A stretch of DNA of 64,000 bases from Acinetobacter shaoyimingii (GCF_011578045.1 NZ_CP049801.1:1550001-1614000); one strand, 5' to 3'. Counted from the first letter of the stretch, positions 46,768-57,949 are shown. Notes: generated by a model not told the origin, from the sequence alone. A program made the numbers and translations.

Positions 46768-47373
46768 ATGACAAATTTAAGCAATATAGTAGAAATTTTA
46801 GCGAAGCAAGCTTTAGGTGGTAATCAACAACAGTCACAACAAGGTGGTTTAGGCGGAATTTTAGGTTCTGTACTCAGTGGCTTAGGTGGTCAACAAAATC
46901 AATCACAGCAAGGCGGTTTGGGAGGAATTTTAGGGGCAGTACTGGGGGGATTGACTGGGGGACAACAAAATCAAGCACCACAACAAAGTGGTTTTAACGC
47001 ACAATCATTGTTAATTGCAGTTGTTCCACTGATTTTATCTTGGATTCAAAAAAATGGTGGTTTACAAGGGGCTTTAGATCAGCTCAAAGGGCAAGGCTTA
47101 ACCAGTCAAGTCAATGATTGGGTGTCTACTGCTCCTGGTGAAAATGCCAATGTTAGCCCTCAAGTTGTTCAGAATTTATTTAATCAGACTGAAGTTGCTC
47201 AGGTCGCTCAGCAAGCTCAAGTTCCCGCACAAGATGTCTATGGCGCTATTTCACAAGTTTTGCCTGAAATTATTGATTCACTTACGCCGCAAGCAGATGG
47301 AACGGACCATCAAGAAGCCAATAATGATATTCAAAATGTACTCAATTTGGTTTCGGGCTTTATCAATAAATAA
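46768..47373 (+). CDS. YidB family (DUF937) protein with Gly/Gln repeats
   Basis: The 201-residue protein belongs to the YidB/DUF937 family, with ILSWIQKNGGLQGALDQLKGQGL as hallmark. Its N-terminal third is low-complexity, with two copies of QQGGLGGILG (near residues 24 and 47) linked by QQNQ segments. The C-terminal part (PQVVQNLFNQTEVAQVAQQAQVP...VLPEIIDSLTPQ) is typical for the family. No signal peptide is seen. The function is unknown. A terminator follows about 90 bases later. Confidence 0.85.
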   Translation: MTNLSNIVEILAKQALGGNQQQSQQGGLGGILGSVLSGLGGQQNQSQQGGLGGILGAVLGGLTGGQQNQAPQQSGFNAQSLLIAVVPLILSWIQKNGGLQGALDQLKGQGLTSQVNDWVSTAPGENANVSPQVVQNLFNQTEVAQVAQQAQVPAQDVYGAISQVLPEIIDSLTPQADGTDHQEANNDIQNVLNLVSGFINK

Positions 47374-47463
47374 GGTCAATTGACACTTAACTGATGGTTT
47401 CGTCCCGAAGGATAATGGCTAAAATAGCAACAAAGACGAATCCAAACTAAATATCAATCATAT

Positions 47464-47492
47464 AAAAACCAACTGTGAATAGTTGGTTTTTT
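47464..47492 (+). terminator. Terminator after the yidB-like gene
   Basis: AAAAACCAACT and AGTTGGTTTTTT with a six-base loop. Confidence 0.88.
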
Positions 47493-47825
47493 ACGTTAAG
47501 ACATGTACTAAATTAAGATTAAAAGCAATATTGTTAACTTAGATTAAGCGTGAAATATACTATTTTAATTCGTGTTTAGGTTGATATGTGAACAATGAAT
47601 GTTTGCTAATGATTGGAAATTTAGATTCATTTAATCAATTATTTTGCTTGAAATCATCTAAAAAAGTGATAATGTTAACATTTGACAATAGAAATAGTGG
47701 AATTTTAATATTTTTTATTACTTAAAAACAAATAATTAGAGTATTAAGCTTAATTTAATAAATTGTAAGTGTTATGTAATTTTTTGTATAGTTATTATAA
47801 ATCATGACTTAACATTGAATCATTT
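47493..47825 (+). promoter_or_regulatory. AT-rich leader of the fimbrial operon
   Basis: These 333 bases hold no gene. The DNA is strongly AT-rich with many A/T tracts, of the kind often bound by H-NS, and must carry the fimbrial promoter. I cannot fix the -35 and -10 boxes; TATAGTTATTATAAAT (about 47786-47801) is a candidate -10 area. No inverted repeats suggesting an invertible switch were found. Confidence 0.45.
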
Positions 47826-48425
47826 ATGAAATTTAAATCTCTCACAATGGCCGCTGCAGTTGCAGCTTTATCAACCGTTGCAATGGCTGATGATGTTGCT
47901 CCAAAAATCTTAACTTCTAATGCAACTATCAATTTTACAGGCTCAGTTACACGACCAACTTGTGTGATTTCTTTGAATGAAGAATCAATTGCATTGCCTA
48001 AAGTCGCGACGACTGCATTTAAACAAAAAGGTGATACCGCAGGTGATGCAGTGACATTTACCGTGAATTTACAACAAAATGCAGATAATGGCGGTCAAGC
48101 AGGAGCTGCATGTCCATCAGTATCTGTAAGTGGAGCGACTGAAACGCCAAATATTAAATTTAGCCTTACAGATGCTGGTTTAACTTCAGATAAAAAAGCA
48201 CTTGCAAACACTGCTGATAACTCTAAAACCATTGGTGTAGAAATCTTAAATGATGCAGATACTGTTATTGATTTCTCAACTGAAGAAACTGCTGCTGCAA
48301 CGCCAAGTACATATAATGTTGATAGCGGTGCATTAACCTATAAAGCTCGTTATGTTGCATTGGCAGATACTGTTGCTGAACAAGACATCAAAGCTTCTTT
48401 AAGCTTTAGCGTGATCTATAAGTAA
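47826..48425 (+). CDS. Type 1-like fimbrial major subunit
   Basis: The 199-residue pilin precursor has a signal peptide (MKFKSLTMAAAVAALSTVAMA). The mature protein has one conserved disulfide pair (TCVIS and ACPS), Ala/Thr-rich beta strands and a C-terminal LSFSVIYK with the penultimate tyrosine that chaperones recognise. It is the first gene of a chaperone-usher operon and would form the rod. No strong Shine-Dalgarno is visible before the ATG. Confidence 0.88.
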   Translation: MKFKSLTMAAAVAALSTVAMADDVAPKILTSNATINFTGSVTRPTCVISLNEESIALPKVATTAFKQKGDTAGDAVTFTVNLQQNADNGGQAGAACPSVSVSGATETPNIKFSLTDAGLTSDKKALANTADNSKTIGVEILNDADTVIDFSTEETAAATPSTYNVDSGALTYKARYVALADTVAEQDIKASLSFSVIYK

Positions 48426-48457
48426 TTTAAACTAAGCACTTGTAGGTTGGATATTTG

Positions 48458-49171
48458 ATGATAAGAACTTTTCTAGCAGTCGTACTCACAGCATTCGCAG
48501 CTTGCTCATCTATGGCAGGTATTGCTGTTGGAAATACTCGCATTATTTATCCAGCCGACGCCCAAAGTGTGAATGTGAGTTTAAATAACTTGGTCAAAAA
48601 ACCTGCGCTGGCGCAGGTTTGGATTGACAATGGCGATGCCAGTAAAATTCCTTCTGCCCATGAAATACCATTTTTGGTGACGCCACCAGTCAGTCGTTTG
48701 GCACCAGAAGCTGAACAAATTGTTCGTGTGATTATGAAGCCGAATTTTAAATTGGCACAGGATCGTGAAAGTTTGTATTGGTTCAATATGTTAGATATTC
48801 CACCTATTGCAAAAGAAAACCAAGATAAAAACCAGCTTCAACTGTCTGTTCGTAGTCGCTTAAAATTATTTTACCGTCCATCAACTTTAAATATGTCTCA
48901 GAAGCAAGCGTTTACTGCTTTAGCTTTTCATAAGGTTTTAAATACAAAAAAGATCGAGATTGACAATCCAACACCATATTACATCACCTTAAATAAGCTT
49001 GAATTTAAAGGATCAAGTCTCTCTGTATACTACGCAGTGGATACAATGCTTGCACCTTATAGCAAACAAAATATTGAACTTGATAAAGCCAACAGTGCTT
49101 TAAATAAAGTGAAATATGAAGTGATCAATGATTTGGGTGGCTATGTAGAATTTGATACTGTTGTCAATTGA
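48458..49171 (+). CDS. Periplasmic fimbrial chaperone
   Basis: This PapD-like chaperone of about 237 residues has a signal peptide (ending MAG), then IAVGNTRIIYPADAQSVNVSLNN, the QVWIDNGD block and PPVSRLAPEAEQIVRVI, the classical chaperone signature. LQLSVRSRLKLFYRP contains the conserved strand and basic residue that anchor subunits. It folds and delivers pilin subunits to the usher. It follows the pilin gene by about 30 bases and precedes the usher gene by six. I prefer the ATG at 48458 over the adjacent TTG. Confidence 0.92.
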   Translation: MIRTFLAVVLTAFAACSSMAGIAVGNTRIIYPADAQSVNVSLNNLVKKPALAQVWIDNGDASKIPSAHEIPFLVTPPVSRLAPEAEQIVRVIMKPNFKLAQDRESLYWFNMLDIPPIAKENQDKNQLQLSVRSRLKLFYRPSTLNMSQKQAFTALAFHKVLNTKKIEIDNPTPYYITLNKLEFKGSSLSVYYAVDTMLAPYSKQNIELDKANSALNKVKYEVINDLGGYVEFDTVVN

Positions 49172-49177
49172 ATTTGA

Positions 49178-51709
49178 ATGCTGCTGAAACAATTCAATCC
49201 CTATTTTTTATTGATCAATGCAGTTGTTGGTATAAACAGTACAACACATGCAATGTCCGAACAAAATAAAACTGATGACTACGTCTTTGAAGGCGTTTCT
49301 TTATTTGGTGAGGAAAATAAAGACATCGATCTCGGTCAGTTTCAACATGACTTCGTGCATGGTGAATATTTGTTGCAAACTCAAGTTAATCAGAAATCAA
49401 TTGGAAAAATTCTATTTAAAATAGATCTCGATCCCAAAACAGGACAGTCCGATCTGTGCATAGACCATAATCAACTCAATAAACTCTCTATAAAAAAACA
49501 AGTCTATTCGGAATTTGATGGTTCGCGATGTATTTTTATCAAACAACTTGATCCTTATGTATCCTACGATTTAGATACGGCTCAGCAAAAGCTCAACTTG
49601 TCTATACCCGATCTTATATTAGATCTTCAAAATGAAAATGACGTGACTCAAAATGACTTTGATTCAGGGGTAAGCGCTTTATTTAGCAATTACCAATATA
49701 GCTATAATTTTTCAAATAATGCGGATACACATACCCAAAATGACAGTCACTTTTTAAACTTAAATGCAGGTTTAAATTTTGCAGGCTGGTATTTTAGACA
49801 TCAGGGCAATCTGACTTCGGATAATCAAACCAAACTGAAATATAGCAGTAATAACACCGTTCTATATCATGACTTTGTGGAAAATTCGGCGAGAATGAGC
49901 CTCGGGCAAATTCAGACCCAAAGTCTCTATTTGGATGCGGTGAGTTTGCTTGGGGTTCAGTATGCCACAGACAATATGATGCGATTAAAATCGCAACGTT
50001 ATTTTTCACCTGTGATTGAAAATATTGCCAATAGCCAAGCACAAGTCATGGTGTATCAAAATGGTCACAAGCTTTATGAAAAAACGGTCCCGGCCGGGCC
50101 ATTTAAAATTGATGATATTCGTGGTGTCAGTGATTCAGGTGATCTGAGTGTCGATATTATTGAAAGTGATGGATCAAAACGTACTTTTATTGTTCCACTG
50201 AATATGCAATTTAATCTGCTTCGAGCAGGTCAAAAAAACATTAACTTCGCAACGGGATATTACCAAACCCAGGAATCTGTGACCGATTTACAGGTCGTTC
50301 AGGCCAGTTTTGATTATGGTTTGAATCATGCAACAAGTCTTTTTTTAGGCGGTCAGTATAGTCCATCCTATTCCAATATTGTTTTGGGAGCTTTGTGGAA
50401 CACGCCTTTCGGTGGAATTCAAACTTCATATGATCAGGCGATTTTTCAACGTTCAGAGCATACAAAAACGGGGGAGAAATTTAAGCTTGATTATCGGACG
50501 GGTTTTTTTGCTCATCAAAAAAGTAATATCAGTGCAAGTTTTGTCTATCAAAGTCCATTGTATCAGTCATTAAGCAATTCACTTTCAAGTGCGTATCAAA
50601 ATGTACTGACTTCTGCAGAGCAGGAATGGTTACAACGAACAAATTTGATGAAGCAAGAATTACGATTTTCAATGTCGCAGCGGTTTGGGAAAACGCATGG
50701 CGGGACTTTATCCGCCAATATTATTCAAAGTCAATATTGGAATGATCCTAAGTCCTATATGCAATATCAAATGAGTTATAGCAATAACTTTAAACAGTTT
50801 GCTTATGCATTTTCATTGTCTCAGAGTGAAAGTCAAAAACAAGAGGTGGATCGTAATTTTGCATTCACTTTAATGATGCCTTTAAAGTGGAAAAACCGTC
50901 ATTACACCACCAATACTCAAATTCAGCATCAATCCTCGCCATCAGATTCTACTTTAGTGAATATGAATGTCAGTTCAAATGGTGGAGCACAGTCAAAATT
51001 CGGTTATGGACTCACGGCATCATCTATGAAAACTGAGGAGAAACACCAACAACAATTGGGAGCAACAGTGTCTTATAAACATCCAAAAGTTGCATTGAAT
51101 TCAACCTTGGCTTGGAATGATCAGCAACAACAGTTTGGGATTTCTGCAAGTGGTGGGCTTGTTGCACATCGTTATGGTTTGACCTTTGCGCGAACTCTGG
51201 GAGATACATTTACGATTGCTCATATTCAAGATGTAAATTCCAAGTATGGATCGAAAAAGTGGAGTGAAAACTATGATCGTTGGGGTAATGCCATCTATCC
51301 AAATCTGACAGCATATGAAGCCAACTATGTACAGTTTAAACCGACACAATTGCCATTAAATGTCACACTTGATCGTTTTGAAAATCGGGTGGTACCTAAA
51401 CGCTTTAGTTCAACTATGGCAGTATTTGAAGCGAGTCGTAGTGAAAATATTATTCTCATCTTAAGTTTAAAGGACAACAGTCAAATCCCTTTAGGTTCAA
51501 CTCTTTATAATGATGAAGGCGCAAAAGTAGGTACGGTCGGTCAATCCAATCAAGTGTTTATCGATGAATTGCAAAAGTTAAAGCCAAATAGCGCTATACG
51601 ATGGGGCGAGGGTGATCAACAGCATTGTCTCTTAGGAGATGTCGATCTGCAAAATATTGACCTCAATTCTACCCAATATCAAATGATAGAAGCTGTATGC
51701 CAAATTTAA
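49178..51709 (+). CDS. Outer-membrane fimbrial usher
   Basis: The 843-residue FimD/PapC-type usher has a signal peptide, an N-terminal chaperone-binding domain (FLFGEENKDIDLGQF type), a barrel with the plug region (VYQNGHKLYEKTVPAGPFKIDDIRGVSDSGDLSVDIIESDGS) and C-terminal domains (SQIPLGSTLYNDEGAKVGTVGQSNQVFIDEL). It exports and assembles pilins at the outer membrane. Its last 13 bases overlap the adhesin gene. Confidence 0.93.
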   Translation: MLLKQFNPYFLLINAVVGINSTTHAMSEQNKTDDYVFEGVSLFGEENKDIDLGQFQHDFVHGEYLLQTQVNQKSIGKILFKIDLDPKTGQSDLCIDHNQLNKLSIKKQVYSEFDGSRCIFIKQLDPYVSYDLDTAQQKLNLSIPDLILDLQNENDVTQNDFDSGVSALFSNYQYSYNFSNNADTHTQNDSHFLNLNAGLNFAGWYFRHQGNLTSDNQTKLKYSSNNTVLYHDFVENSARMSLGQIQTQSLYLDAVSLLGVQYATDNMMRLKSQRYFSPVIENIANSQAQVMVYQNGHKLYEKTVPAGPFKIDDIRGVSDSGDLSVDIIESDGSKRTFIVPLNMQFNLLRAGQKNINFATGYYQTQESVTDLQVVQASFDYGLNHATSLFLGGQYSPSYSNIVLGALWNTPFGGIQTSYDQAIFQRSEHTKTGEKFKLDYRTGFFAHQKSNISASFVYQSPLYQSLSNSLSSAYQNVLTSAEQEWLQRTNLMKQELRFSMSQRFGKTHGGTLSANIIQSQYWNDPKSYMQYQMSYSNNFKQFAYAFSLSQSESQKQEVDRNFAFTLMMPLKWKNRHYTTNTQIQHQSSPSDSTLVNMNVSSNGGAQSKFGYGLTASSMKTEEKHQQQLGATVSYKHPKVALNSTLAWNDQQQQFGISASGGLVAHRYGLTFARTLGDTFTIAHIQDVNSKYGSKKWSENYDRWGNAIYPNLTAYEANYVQFKPTQLPLNVTLDRFENRVVPKRFSSTMAVFEASRSENIILILSLKDNSQIPLGSTLYNDEGAKVGTVGQSNQVFIDELQKLKPNSAIRWGEGDQQHCLLGDVDLQNIDLNSTQYQMIEAVCQI

Positions 51710-52848
51710 GACACATCATGCCCATAATTTTGCCATGTATGTTGGGATTATATAGTCAATTGAGCTATGCAGATTCGAGCTGCTTGTTACAGCAAAATGC
51801 AAATTATGCACTGGTTGCAGAACAGATTATGCCTTCTAGTGCAACTGCCATGAGTGGCTTAGGCAGTGGATCTGGTCAAAATATTTTATCTGGATGTACA
51901 CAAAATTCAGCAATGAAACTGCGTTTCCAAGTCGATTCATTGTCCGATCTTGATCCTACAAATATTCTGCAAAATGGCCAATATACATTTTTTAAAATTC
52001 GTTCTTTAAGCGGACAAATAACAGGGAATGCTGCACTCAATTATTTAGTGGCACATGCTTACATCGCTTTGACACTGTCAAATTCTTTAACTGGAAAGCA
52101 CGTTGGCTTAAATACAGAGGCTTCACAAGTTGAAGGGGTTAATCTGTTCGAAGGATCGGATCAATATCAATTGTTGAATCCAATGCAAAATCAGTTTGAT
52201 GTTGGTGTAGATGTGCCTCAAGCACGATTGTATCTTGATGCCATGCCTCAAAATGATGACATTATTGATCAACTCAACCATCTGAATATAGCACTGAATA
52301 TTGGGCATTTTATTGCGAATCTGATCGCTGTAGATGAGGATCAATCTTTGGATGATGCAATTTATGCAAATACAGTAACAACATATACTCAATCACGTTT
52401 ACAGCTCAGCGTTTCGGGCATCAATATTTTAAAGCCCACTTGTATTGTACAAGATCAAGAAGTTATTCTTTCACCAGTGAGTAGTAGTGCTTTTGATCAT
52501 GCTGCATTTACGGCACAAGTACAGCCATTTCAATTGCGTATTGATTGTAATGGTTATTTAAATCAGCGAAATTTCACACTCAAAATAACTGATAATAATC
52601 AAATCAATAACATAAATTCAGTGGGTTTTCTGAGCAATGTGATCGGGGATTATTATAGTAATGTTGGAGTTCAAATTCTTAATGAGCAGCATCTTCCTGT
52701 ACTGATTGGTACTGAACAAGATTCCCTTAGTCAACAATCAGGGTCTCATTTTGTGCAGCAAATGTATGCCCGCTATTATTTGAATGAGGCTAAAGCCACA
52801 GTTGGAAAAGTCTATGCTCAGGCTACTATTTTATTGAATTATAAATAA
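51697..52848 (+). CDS. Fimbrial tip adhesin
   Basis: The 383-residue protein has a signal peptide (ending SYA) and a two-domain form. An N-terminal part of about 230 residues with its own cysteines (SSCLLQQ, SGCTQN) probably binds receptor. A C-terminal pilin domain starts near LSVSGINILKPTCIVQ and ends QATILLNYK. It is the last gene of the operon and starts within the usher gene, so it is translationally coupled. The receptor is unknown. An in-frame ATG at 51718 would shorten the signal peptide. Confidence 0.85.
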   Translation: MPNLRHIMPIILPCMLGLYSQLSYADSSCLLQQNANYALVAEQIMPSSATAMSGLGSGSGQNILSGCTQNSAMKLRFQVDSLSDLDPTNILQNGQYTFFKIRSLSGQITGNAALNYLVAHAYIALTLSNSLTGKHVGLNTEASQVEGVNLFEGSDQYQLLNPMQNQFDVGVDVPQARLYLDAMPQNDDIIDQLNHLNIALNIGHFIANLIAVDEDQSLDDAIYANTVTTYTQSRLQLSVSGINILKPTCIVQDQEVILSPVSSSAFDHAAFTAQVQPFQLRIDCNGYLNQRNFTLKITDNNQINNINSVGFLSNVIGDYYSNVGVQILNEQHLPVLIGTEQDSLSQQSGSHFVQQMYARYYLNEAKATVGKVYAQATILLNYK

Positions 52849-52999
52849 ATATTTTTAAAATTTTGTTAAGTCTATGTAATTTAAATTGTTTTATTTATAA
52901 ACAAAACTGTGCATAATCTAAGCAATAATAAAACTCGAATAACAGTTTATTTTTTAATGGAATTAGAATCAAATTTGATGCTATGGAGGGTGTCAGGTC

Positions 53000-53476
53000 A
53001 TGATCGATAAGCAGATTAATACTGTTGAAGATCTTCAACAGGCGTCATTAGCCGAAATTAGAAAAACATTTCTACAATTATCCTCACCTGATGAAGCATT
53101 TCGTGTTGGGTTTTTTCGTGCCAGTTTTATCGGTCCATTTTGGTTGCGAAAAACGGCTCATCCATCTTTGGCATTGACGGGGTTACCCAATTGGTTAGGT
53201 AAACAATTTAAAGATCCACAACATGCAACCAATATTGTAAATACGGCTAAAGGACGCACAGAAAAATATGTCATGTCCTGTCGGCAAGGTCCATCAAAGC
53301 TTGATGGACAAATGACGGTGTATTTGGATTATGGCATGAGTGCTCCCATGCCGTGGCGATGGGTTCGAGATGAATTACGGGTTTTAAATGGCCATACACT
53401 CTTGTGTATGACGATTATTGATTTACCCATTCTCAGACATTTTCCTATGCCATTTTTACTCAGTCGTGAGTCATGA
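53000..53476 (+). CDS. Unknown protein coupled to a GMC oxidoreductase
   Basis: I do not recognise this 158-residue protein. It is not secreted. It contains EIRKTFLQLSSPDEAFRVGFFRASFIGPFWLRKTAHPSLALTGLPNW, with many aromatic residues, and a C-terminal end with several prolines. GGAGG lies upstream, with AGGTC directly before the ATG. Its stop overlaps the start of the GMC oxidoreductase gene (ATGA), so both are made together. It could be a partner or accessory protein of that enzyme. Confidence 0.75.
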   Translation: MIDKQINTVEDLQQASLAEIRKTFLQLSSPDEAFRVGFFRASFIGPFWLRKTAHPSLALTGLPNWLGKQFKDPQHATNIVNTAKGRTEKYVMSCRQGPSKLDGQMTVYLDYGMSAPMPWRWVRDELRVLNGHTLLCMTIIDLPILRHFPMPFLLSRES

Positions 53477-55065
53477 ATATGCCAGAGCAATATGATGTTG
53501 TAATTGTTGGTTCTGGTTTTGGTGGCAGTGTTTCAGCGTTAAGACTGGCCGAACAGGGTTATCAGGTGGCAGTTCTGGAACAAGGACGTCGTCTAAGTGC
53601 TGATGATCTCAAACAAGCAGGACAAAATTCACGTGATTTAGCTTGGGCACCTGCATTGGGCATGCACGGTATTCTGGCGCAAGATGTGTTTCAACATTTG
53701 GGTGTGGTGCGTGGTATTGGGGTAGGTGGTGGTAGCTTGGTTTACGCAGCAGTGTTGCTTGAACCTGGTCAACGCTTTTATAACGATCCAACGTGGACAG
53801 ATTTAAGTTTAAATTGGGAAACAGAACTTGCACCGCATTATCAAACAACGAAATATATGCTTGGGGTTACAGACAATCCTTATCACAATATTCAAGATCA
53901 ATGGCTTGAACAAACCGCCAAACAGATGGGCGCTCATCAGACGTTTTCAACTGTGCCTCAAGGTATTTATTTTGGCGATCCAGATCAAGAGATAGAAGAT
54001 CCATTTTTTAATGGTAAAGGACCTAAACGTCGAGGGTGTAGTCGATGTGGCAGCTGTATTACAGGGTGTTCCTTTGGGGCAAAGAATAGTCTGGACAAAA
54101 ATTACCTATATCAAGCCGAACAGTTAGGTGTGAAGATTTATGCCGAAACAAAAGTTTCACATCTTGAATGCTTAAATGATGGTGAAGGCTATTTGATTCA
54201 TACCCAGCATCCTTGGAAAAAAATCCCGAAACAAATCATTCAGGCGAAAAAAGTGATTTTAGCTGCGGGCGTTGTTGGAACATTGGAGATTTTATTTGCT
54301 TCACGTGATCGCTATAAAACCTTAGCTATGATTTCCAAACAACTCGGGGAACATGTCAGAACCAATAGTGAGGCGATTGTGAGCATTTTGTCGAATGACA
54401 AAGATGTCGATGTCACACAAGGCACCACTATTTCTAGTCATTTCCATGCAGATGAAGGTACGCATATCACGCAAAACCGTTTTCCAGCCAGTTATGAATT
54501 TATGAAATTCTATATGGGGCCTTTGGTGAGTCACACATCTCCTATCAAACGGTTATTTAAGGTGCTTGGAAAATTATTATTTCAACCGATACAGTCAACG
54601 GTGTCATGGCGCGTGAAAGCATGGCATAAACGTATATCGGTGTTAACAGTCATGCAACAAGCAGACAATGAGCTCAGGTTTGTTTATGGCCGGACTTTAT
54701 TACGAGGTGGTAGGCGTTTTTTAAAATCTCAAATGTCTGTGGGTGAGAGGTCGCCATCATTTATCCCCTTGGCCAATAAAGCTGCAAAGCATTTTGCAGA
54801 AGCCAGTCACGGCATTGCACAGAATAATCTTTTAGAAAGTGTGGGAAATCTGTCTGTGACAGCGCATTTGCTTGGTGGTGCTGTGATGGCAGCAGATCCG
54901 TCTAAAGGTGTGATTGATACTAATCATCAAGTTTTTGGATACCCAAACTTATACGTTGTTGATGGTAGTGCAATACCGGTGAATGTGGGCGTTAATCCAA
55001 GTTTAACCATTACTGCATTAGCAGAGCGATTTGCAGAAAGATTTAAGCTGAATCATCAAGATTAA
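53473..55065 (+). CDS. GMC family FAD oxidoreductase (cholesterol-oxidase-like)
   Basis: The 530-residue flavoprotein has an N-terminal Rossmann motif (VVIVGSGFGGSVSALRLAEQG), the GVGGGSLVYAAVL segment, a cysteine group in CSRCGSCITGCSFGAKN and a C-terminal GMC signature (VVDGSAIPVNVGVNPSLTITALAERFAERF). The cysteine cluster and overall form are like those of bacterial cholesterol oxidases and long-chain alcohol oxidases. It is translationally coupled to the preceding unknown gene. The substrate is unknown; sterols or long-chain alcohols are possible. A stem-loop follows. Confidence 0.88.
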   Translation: MNMPEQYDVVIVGSGFGGSVSALRLAEQGYQVAVLEQGRRLSADDLKQAGQNSRDLAWAPALGMHGILAQDVFQHLGVVRGIGVGGGSLVYAAVLLEPGQRFYNDPTWTDLSLNWETELAPHYQTTKYMLGVTDNPYHNIQDQWLEQTAKQMGAHQTFSTVPQGIYFGDPDQEIEDPFFNGKGPKRRGCSRCGSCITGCSFGAKNSLDKNYLYQAEQLGVKIYAETKVSHLECLNDGEGYLIHTQHPWKKIPKQIIQAKKVILAAGVVGTLEILFASRDRYKTLAMISKQLGEHVRTNSEAIVSILSNDKDVDVTQGTTISSHFHADEGTHITQNRFPASYEFMKFYMGPLVSHTSPIKRLFKVLGKLLFQPIQSTVSWRVKAWHKRISVLTVMQQADNELRFVYGRTLLRGGRRFLKSQMSVGERSPSFIPLANKAAKHFAEASHGIAQNNLLESVGNLSVTAHLLGGAVMAADPSKGVIDTNHQVFGYPNLYVVDGSAIPVNVGVNPSLTITALAERFAERFKLNHQD

Positions 55066-55079
55066 CTTTAATCAATGAT

Positions 55080-55107
55080 CATCAGGATCTTTAAATAGAT
55101 CCTGATG
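55080..55107 (+). terminator. Stem-loop after the GMC oxidoreductase gene
   Basis: CATCAGGATCT and AGATCCTGATG form a perfect 11-bp stem with loop TTAAAT. No T-run follows, so intrinsic termination is uncertain. Confidence 0.5.
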
Positions 55108-55189
55108 ATGCGGTGACTTTGAAATGATTAGATCAAGAAATTTTCTATTTTATATGGTCGTAGCTTAACTCTATTGTCGACTAGCCCTA

Positions 55190-55855
55190 TTATTGTTGTA
55201 AATCTGAGCTTGATTTGAGGGGGGGATCTAACTGAATTAGGTCAAAATACGGTTTAATCATTCTAATAATCGAGCCAACCAGTAAGGCTGTAATAATCGT
55301 ACCTTCACGGACGCCAACGACTTCATGCAAAACGAGATATGAACTCAGAATAGAAATACTGACCAAAATACAGTCACCAACAGTTTTACAATTACCTAGA
55401 TTAAATCCGAATCTTTTTACAAATGCGATATACAAGCCATCACCGGCCAATAAAATTAAATTCGCTTTCACCATTAAGCACACACCAATAGCAGTCAGCA
55501 CACAGCTCATCAAACTTATAAATAATCGTGTAGCATAGAATTCGAATGACCAAGATGCAGTCAGATTTAAAATGCCATCAATCAAGAAACCAAAAATAAT
55601 GCCCATAAATAGTTGTGACCACTGGAACCATTGGAAATTCCTACCCAACAACAGCATTTGTATGACAATAAATAGGGCATGCATCAGTATAGTTAAAGTA
55701 CCGACACTTAATGGCACCAAATAGCTAAATGTATAAGGTACAGATGAAATAGGCGCTGTACCTAAATGCGAATGAATGGAAAGGACAACACCAAAAGCCA
55801 GTATGGAAATGCCCAGTAACAATAAGAGGCTACGATAGAAGATTAAGTGTGGCAT
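55190..55855 (-). CDS. YczE/YitT-like membrane protein
   Basis: The 221-residue protein has five or more hydrophobic segments and the YczE-type N-terminus LLGISILAFGVVLSIHSHLGTAPISSVPYTFS, with LGTAPI as the conserved piece. A second conserved block is VKANLILLAGDGLY. The family is of unknown function, possibly transport. It is a single gene convergent with the GMC oxidoreductase gene, and its 5' side faces the rRNA operon. Confidence 0.82.
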   Translation of the reverse strand: MPHLIFYRSLLLLLGISILAFGVVLSIHSHLGTAPISSVPYTFSYLVPLSVGTLTILMHALFIVIQMLLLGRNFQWFQWSQLFMGIIFGFLIDGILNLTASWSFEFYATRLFISLMSCVLTAIGVCLMVKANLILLAGDGLYIAFVKRFGFNLGNCKTVGDCILVSISILSSYLVLHEVVGVREGTIITALLVGSIIRMIKPYFDLIQLDPPLKSSSDLQQ

Positions 55856-56086
55856 TTTATAAACAATAATGAGAGAGTGGAATTATTCTATGGAGCGAAT
55901 GTTTATTTGCCTAGTTAGACCAAAGTGAAGTCGTGACATGGTGTGGCATTTTGATTAGTGCTATCTAAATATCATTTAAATTGGTTGTTATGGTGTTTTT
56001 ATACGCATTACAAGTGCTAAAAATGATCATTGATTTAAAAATTGAATAAAAAATAATCACACGGTTAAATAAATTGAAAATAGGGG
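55856..56086. other. Intergenic region upstream of the rRNA promoter
   Basis: No gene is visible. The sequence is AT-rich and would serve as the upstream activating region of the rRNA promoter and as the promoter region of the divergent YczE-like gene. Confidence 0.45.
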
Positions 56087-56114
56087 TTGCGCTCCATTTA
56101 AATCTGTATAGAAT
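56087..56114 (+). promoter_or_regulatory. rRNA operon promoter
   Basis: TTGCGC at 56087-56092 and TAGAAT at 56109-56114 are 16 bp apart and followed by a GC-rich discriminator (ACGCAGC), as in stringently controlled rRNA promoters. An AT-rich A/T-tract region lies upstream. Confidence 0.65.
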
Positions 56115-56227
56115 ACGCAGCATCCCGACGCGATACAGCAAAACGAACTTAGCTGAACAGGTTAAGTTGTTAGTTTTTTTGCGTCGAACTTGTCTCTGAC
56201 GAAGAGCAAGAAGATCATTAAGAGATT

Positions 56228-56274
56228 ATGAAGAACAACTTGTGTGGATTTTTACTGGTTGATTGATCGAAATT
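56228..56274 (+). other. 5' arm of the pre-16S processing stem
   Basis: ATGAAGAACAACTTG at 56228-56242 is the exact complement of CAAGTTGTTCTTCAT at 57950-57964. The following 30 bases pair loosely with the region 57919-57949. This is the RNase III stem that releases pre-16S rRNA. Confidence 0.75.
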
Positions 56275-56379
56275 ATTTTCATTGATTGATGGTAGAAATT
56301 ACTCGAAGTTTATTTGAGAAATTAATGTCAGAAAATTGATGAGCCAAGATTGGCGCCCTTTAAGGCGCTACGAAGTATT

Positions 56380-57917
<1,538 letters not shown>

Positions 57918-57949
57918 ACGAAAGATTGACGATTGGTAAGAATCCACAA

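Noticed and set aside
47493..47825. Invertible fim-type switch upstream of the pilin gene
   Set aside because: No flanking inverted repeats and no recombinase gene nearby.
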